DNA of 16,000 nt, from the NCBI GenBank assembly GCA_023389295.1, contig JAEWEO010000005.1, positions 1 to 16,000 on the forward strand. Reading direction: 5' to 3'. The stretch comes from Bacillota bacterium. Lineage in GTDB: Bacteria; Bacillota; Clostridia; Lachnospirales; Lachnospiraceae. Shown here in pieces: positions 13,596 through 16,000 of the stretch. Within the stretch, counting starts at the first letter, position 1, and each line of letters starts with the position of its first letter. Position numbers and translations under genes: made by a program. The notes under the pieces are model-generated. The model worked only from the letters and a program-made list of their open reading frames with translations, had not been told where the DNA came from and did no database searches.

Positions 13596-13624
13596 TTGCT
13601 TTTTGGAAATGATTATGTTAAAGT
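13596..13624 (+). promoter_or_regulatory. Candidate rplS promoter
   Basis: TTGCTT (13596-13601), 17-bp spacer, TAAAGT (13619-13624), with an expected start near 13631. The -35 overlaps a short A/T hairpin (AAAAAGC 13589-13595 with GCTTTTT 13598-13604) that may weakly terminate transcripts from trmD. The fit of the predicted start with the leader fold just downstream supports this moderately matching promoter. Confidence 0.5.
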
Positions 13625-13630
13625 AAGTTG

Positions 13631-13690
13631 TTGTGAGATGGGATGGTCCTCTAGTGCGTGGTAAATAACCGATAAGCATTAAGAACATCT
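13631..13690 (+). promoter_or_regulatory. Candidate L19 leader RNA (r-protein autoregulation)
   Basis: A closed multi-branch fold is possible: AGATG (13636-13640) with CATCT (13686-13690) closes a junction holding GGA/TCC (13641-13643/13647-13649) and AGTGC (13653-13657) with GCATT (13676-13680), the latter topped by GGT/ACC (13660-13662/13668-13670). An autoregulatory L19 leader upstream of rplS is known in low-GC Gram-positives. Position and compact fold agree, but I matched structure by eye only, not to the family model. Confidence 0.5.
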
Positions 13691-13710
13691 AAATTATAGG
13701 AGGTCACAAA

Positions 13711-14058
13711 ATGAACGATATTATTAAGAGTATTGAAGCAGCACAGCTCAAAGAGAACGTTGCTAATTTTGGCGTAGGTGACACAGTTCAGGTTTACGCA
13801 AAAGTTAAGGAAGGTAACCGTGAGAGATTACAGGTATTTGAAGGTACTGTAATTAAGAGACAGAACGGTGGCGCAAGAGAGACATTTACGGTTAGAAAGT
13901 CATCCAATGGTATTGGTGTTGAGAAGACATGGCCGTTACACAGCCCTAGCATCGACAGAATCGAAGTAGTAAGACACGGTAAAGTTAGAAGAGCAAAACT
14001 TTTCTATTTACGTGGCAGAGTAGGTAAGAAAGCTAAGGTTAAAGAGTCAATCAGATAG
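13711..14058 (+). CDS. rplS: 50S ribosomal protein L19
   Basis: L19 sits at the 30S-50S interface near bridges B6/B8. The 115-residue protein has the standard core: GDTVQVYAKVKEGNRERLQVFEGTVI, GARETFTVRKSSNGIGVEKTWPLHSPSIDRIEVVRHGKVRRAKLFYLRGRVGKKAKVKE. Length and sequence are typical. Start: ATG 13711 with AGGAGG a few bases upstream. It appears to have its own promoter and leader and its own terminator, so it can be expressed apart from rimM-trmD. Confidence 0.98.
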   Translation: MNDIIKSIEAAQLKENVANFGVGDTVQVYAKVKEGNRERLQVFEGTVIKRQNGGARETFTVRKSSNGIGVEKTWPLHSPSIDRIEVVRHGKVRRAKLFYLRGRVGKKAKVKESIR

Positions 14059-14066
14059 TACAACGA

Positions 14067-14098
14067 AGGGACAATACTTGCGTAATTGTCCCTTTTTT
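14067..14098 (+). terminator. rplS intrinsic terminator
   Basis: AGGGACAAT (14067-14075) pairs with ATTGTCCCT (14085-14093) over a 9-nt loop, with the T-run at 14093-14098. It is a clean rho-independent terminator 9 bp after the rplS stop and marks the end of the ribosomal-protein block. Confidence 0.92.
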
Positions 14099-14153
14099 AA
14101 CATTATAATCCAAGCATTAAAGTATCACTAAGGTATATTATGAGTTATCAGAT

Positions 14154-14165
14154 TGTGTTAACACA
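14154..14165. promoter_or_regulatory. 12-bp palindrome upstream of lepB
   Basis: TGTGTTAACACA is a perfect dyad about 90 bp before the lepB start, in the region where its promoter should lie. A possible operator, but no promoter could be placed with confidence between 14099 and 14256. Confidence 0.25.
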
Positions 14166-14256
14166 CTTTTATGAAACGTACTGGATGAATCGTAGCAATA
14201 ATCTAAGAGACTAGGTTATTGGACAGGAAAAAGATTGTGAAGGGTTTGGATGAACT

Positions 14257-14859
14257 ATGGATTTTGATTTTGAGAAAGAGAGTAAAGGACCTTTACTAAA
14301 AAGAGTTCTAATCAAAGTACTCATATGGGCTGTTCAGATCGCAGTCGTTATTTTTCTGGCATATTTTATAATCTATTATGCCTTGGAAAAGACGGAGATG
14401 GTGGGCATCTCAATGGAAACTACATTACAGGATAAGGATGAAGTTATCATCAATAAATTTTCTTACCATTTTACGGATCCTAAGAGGTTTGATGTGATTG
14501 TGTTCAAACAAAGCGGAAAAGAGCACAGCTTCTATAATATAAAGCGAATTATCGGTTTACCCGGTGAGAAAGTACAGTTTAAAGAGGGACAAATCTACAT
14601 TAATGGGGAAGTAGTGGAAGACATTGTTAATGTAGATACAATGAATAACTATGGCCTTGCGGATGAGGAAATTACCCTGGAGGAGAATGAATATTTTGTT
14701 CTGGGAGATAATCGTAATAATAGTGAAGACAGTCGTTTTGCGAGTATCGGCAATATTCGCAGGGATGAGATCATCGGTAAAGCCTTTATTAGGATTTCAC
14801 CCTTTAACTTTATTTCTAAATTAAATCTTGTAAAAGAGACAACGAGTGAAGAAGAATAA
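14257..14859 (+). CDS. lepB: Signal peptidase I
   Basis: Type I signal peptidase removes signal peptides from exported proteins at the outer face of the membrane. The 200-residue protein has a cytoplasmic N-terminus, one membrane segment (about 18-42), then the catalytic domain: Ser52 in MVGISMETTL (48-57), the general-base Lys96 in IKRIIGLPGE (95-104), and GDNRNNSEDSR (150-160). Single-span architecture is typical of Firmicutes. Box B reads SMETTL where SMEPTL/SMxPTL is usual, so a conserved Pro is Thr. The ribosome binding site (AAGGG at 14240-14244) is weak and 12 nt away. It lies between rplS and rbgA, a common clostridial position. Confidence 0.95.
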   Translation: MDFDFEKESKGPLLKRVLIKVLIWAVQIAVVIFLAYFIIYYALEKTEMVGISMETTLQDKDEVIINKFSYHFTDPKRFDVIVFKQSGKEHSFYNIKRIIGLPGEKVQFKEGQIYINGEVVEDIVNVDTMNNYGLADEEITLEENEYFVLGDNRNNSEDSRFASIGNIRRDEIIGKAFIRISPFNFISKLNLVKETTSEEE

Positions 14860-14860
14860 T

Positions 14861-14919
14861 AGTTTCAAACACTTGTCTTTGATAATAGAATCAAATAATT
14901 CAAAGACAGAAGAGAAACT
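14861..14919 (+). promoter_or_regulatory. Nested and alternative hairpins between lepB and rbgA
   Basis: AGTTTC (14861-14866) pairs with GAAACT (14914-14919) around a second perfect stem, TGTCTTTGA (14874-14882) with TCAAAGACA (14900-14908). Within this, TTTGAT (14878-14883) can instead pair with ATCAAA (14890-14895), excluding the 9-bp stem. The outer stem abuts the rbgA ribosome binding site GGAGG (14922-14926). No T-run follows. Could tune rbgA translation or mark mRNA processing. Confidence 0.5.
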
Positions 14920-14931
14920 TTGGAGGTTTTT

Positions 14932-15834
14932 ATGCATTTTCAATGGTATCCCGGTCATATGGCCAAGGCAAAAAAAATGATGCAAGAGGATATGAAGCTA
15001 ATCGATGTGGTGATTGAGCTGGTGGATGCCCGCATCCCATTTTCCAGCAAAAACCCGGACATCGATGCCTTAGCTAAGAATAAATCCAGGGTAATCCTGT
15101 TAAATAAATGTGATATGGCAGATCAACGCTATAATCAGGCTTGGAAGGAATATTTTGAAGCTCAGGGATATTATGTAGCTTTAGTGAATTCCAGAAGTGG
15201 AAACGGAGTAAAACAGGTACAAGAAATTGTTAATAAGGCCTGTCAAGCTAAAATCGAACGTGATCGTAGTAGAGGTATTCTTAACCGACCGGTTCGCGGT
15301 ATGATTGTAGGAATACCGAATGTAGGTAAATCCACTTTTATCAATAGTTTTGTTGGCAAAGCTTCTACTAAGACTGGAAACAAGCCGGGCGTAACAAAGG
15401 GAAAGCAATGGATACGCTTAAATAAATTCACCGAATTATTAGATACTCCAGGAATTTTATGGCCTAAGTTCGAGGATCAGTCCGTGGGACTTCGGTTGGC
15501 GTTAATTGGTTCTATTAATGATAATATTATTGATACCACCACCTTATCCCTAGAGTTAATTCTCATCTTAAGTAAATACTATCCGGAGGTTCTTGCAAAA
15601 CGTTATGGCATCGAAGATATGGAGACCGCTAGTGATATGAAAGAAGCGGCTAAGATCCTGGAAGCAATTGCGCTTAAGAGAGCCTGCTTACTAAAGGGTG
15701 GTGCCGCTGACCTAGACCGAGCAGCTGCATTTGTCATTGATGATTTTAGAAGCACAAAGCTTGGGAATATCACCTTAGAATTTCCCCTTAAGGAAGAAAG
15801 CTTAGAAAAAACACCAATAGAAGATCACCAATAG
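14932..15834 (+). CDS. rbgA: Ribosome biogenesis GTPase RbgA (YlqF)
   Basis: RbgA is a circularly permuted GTPase needed for late 50S assembly. The 300-residue protein starts with the hallmark WYPGHMAKAKK (5-15); the G motifs run in permuted order: G4 LNKCD (57-61), G5-like NSRSGNG (86-92), G1 GIPNVGKST (127-135), G2 around GVTKGKQW (153-160), G3 DTPG (171-174). A C-terminal helical domain (about 180-280) follows. ATG 14932 with GGAGG at 14922-14926 is preferred; the upstream in-frame TTG at 14920 precedes that site. The last residues, KTPIEDHQ, are encoded by the first two units of a tandem repeat that continues past the stop, so the C-terminal tail is probably repeat-derived and variable. 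Confidence 0.96.
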   Translation: MHFQWYPGHMAKAKKMMQEDMKLIDVVIELVDARIPFSSKNPDIDALAKNKSRVILLNKCDMADQRYNQAWKEYFEAQGYYVALVNSRSGNGVKQVQEIVNKACQAKIERDRSRGILNRPVRGMIVGIPNVGKSTFINSFVGKASTKTGNKPGVTKGKQWIRLNKFTELLDTPGILWPKFEDQSVGLRLALIGSINDNIIDTTTLSLELILILSKYYPEVLAKRYGIEDMETASDMKEAAKILEAIALKRACLLKGGAADLDRAAAFVIDDFRSTKLGNITLEFPLKEESLEKTPIEDHQ

Positions 15835-15911
15835 TAAAAACACCAATAGAAAAATACCAATAGTAAAAATACCAATAGAAAAACACCAATAAAAAATACC
15901 AATAGAAAAAC
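15813..15911 (+). repeat. Tandem repeat of ACCAATAG + A-run, seven units
   Basis: ACCAATA recurs at 15813, 15827, 15842, 15856, 15871, 15885 and 15898, spaced 14, 15, 14, 15, 14 and 13 bp. Units alternate between ACCAATAGAAAAAY (14 bp) and ACCAATAGTAAAAAY (15 bp), giving a 29-bp higher-order unit. The first two units encode the end of RbgA, and the stop TAG is the repeat's own TAG. A degenerate unit may follow near 15912. Confidence 0.9.
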
Positions 15912-15953
15912 GTCAAAGAAAATAGAAATACTTCTACGTTAAAGGATGATGAT

Positions 15954-16000
15954 ATGGAAGAAAATATTCCAAAGAAAGTAGCTCATATTAAGATGGAGTT
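15954..16000 (+). CDS. Start of the next gene (partial; ribonuclease HII suspected from synteny only)
   Basis: An ATG at 15954, preceded by AAAGGATGA, opens a frame reading MEENIPKKVAHIKMEF to the window edge. Only about 15 residues are visible and they do not identify the protein. rnhB commonly follows rbgA in Firmicutes, and the KVAHIKMEF segment would fit the N-terminal helix of an RNase HII, but this is inference from gene order. Confidence 0.45.
   Translation, partial: MEENIPKKVAHIKME

Noticed and set aside
15813..15911. CRISPR array
   Set aside because: Units are 13-15 bp with no unique spacers and overlap a coding region; this is a simple tandem repeat.

Overview
The window is A+T-rich and all supported genes are on the + strand. 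Gene order and protein sequences point to the Clostridia, most likely Lachnospiraceae: the smc-ftsY and ylxM-ffh-rpsP-khpA-rimM-trmD-rplS-lepB-rbgA blocks are typical of Firmicutes, recA carries a Gram-positive LexA box, and an OadG-containing carboxyltransferase operon of this makeup is common in gut Clostridia. The family assignment is inference from recall, not from a search.

Layout: (1) 1-2210, the 3' end of smc and complete ftsY. (2) 2211-9600, a segment that separates ftsY from ylxM-ffh: ilvA (threonine ammonia-lyase), a 409-bp gene-free stretch with two promoters and a LexA box, recA, recX, and a four-gene operon. That operon encodes a CoA-linked carboxyltransferase, a small OadG-like membrane subunit, a biotin carrier and a pyruvate/oxaloacetate carboxyltransferase. 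(3) 9600-15834, the translation and secretion block: ylxM and ffh (SRP), rpsP, khpA, rimM, trmD, rplS, lepB, rbgA. (4) 15813-16000, a short A-rich tandem repeat running through the rbgA stop codon, then the first codons of another gene (rnhB by synteny only).

How the genes work together: Ffh and FtsY are the paired SRP and SRP-receptor GTPases; LepB cleaves exported proteins. RpsP, RplS, RimM, TrmD, KhpA and RbgA make or mature the ribosome and tRNA. RecA is the recombinase and SOS activator, and RecX modulates it. The four carboxylase genes have the parts of a biotin transcarboxylase (12S-, 1.3S- and 5S-like subunits) plus an OadG-like anchor. The sodium-pump beta subunit and biotin carboxylase are not in the window.

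The most interesting non-coding signals are at the gene junctions. The strongest is at ylxM: a near-consensus promoter whose start point would fall inside the left arm of a 13-bp terminator-like hairpin that also hides the ylxM ribosome binding site. Only read-through transcripts from the carboxylase operon could form the full hairpin. Structured elements also lie upstream of ilvA, recA, recX, the biotin carrier, rpsP, khpA, rimM, rplS and rbgA.
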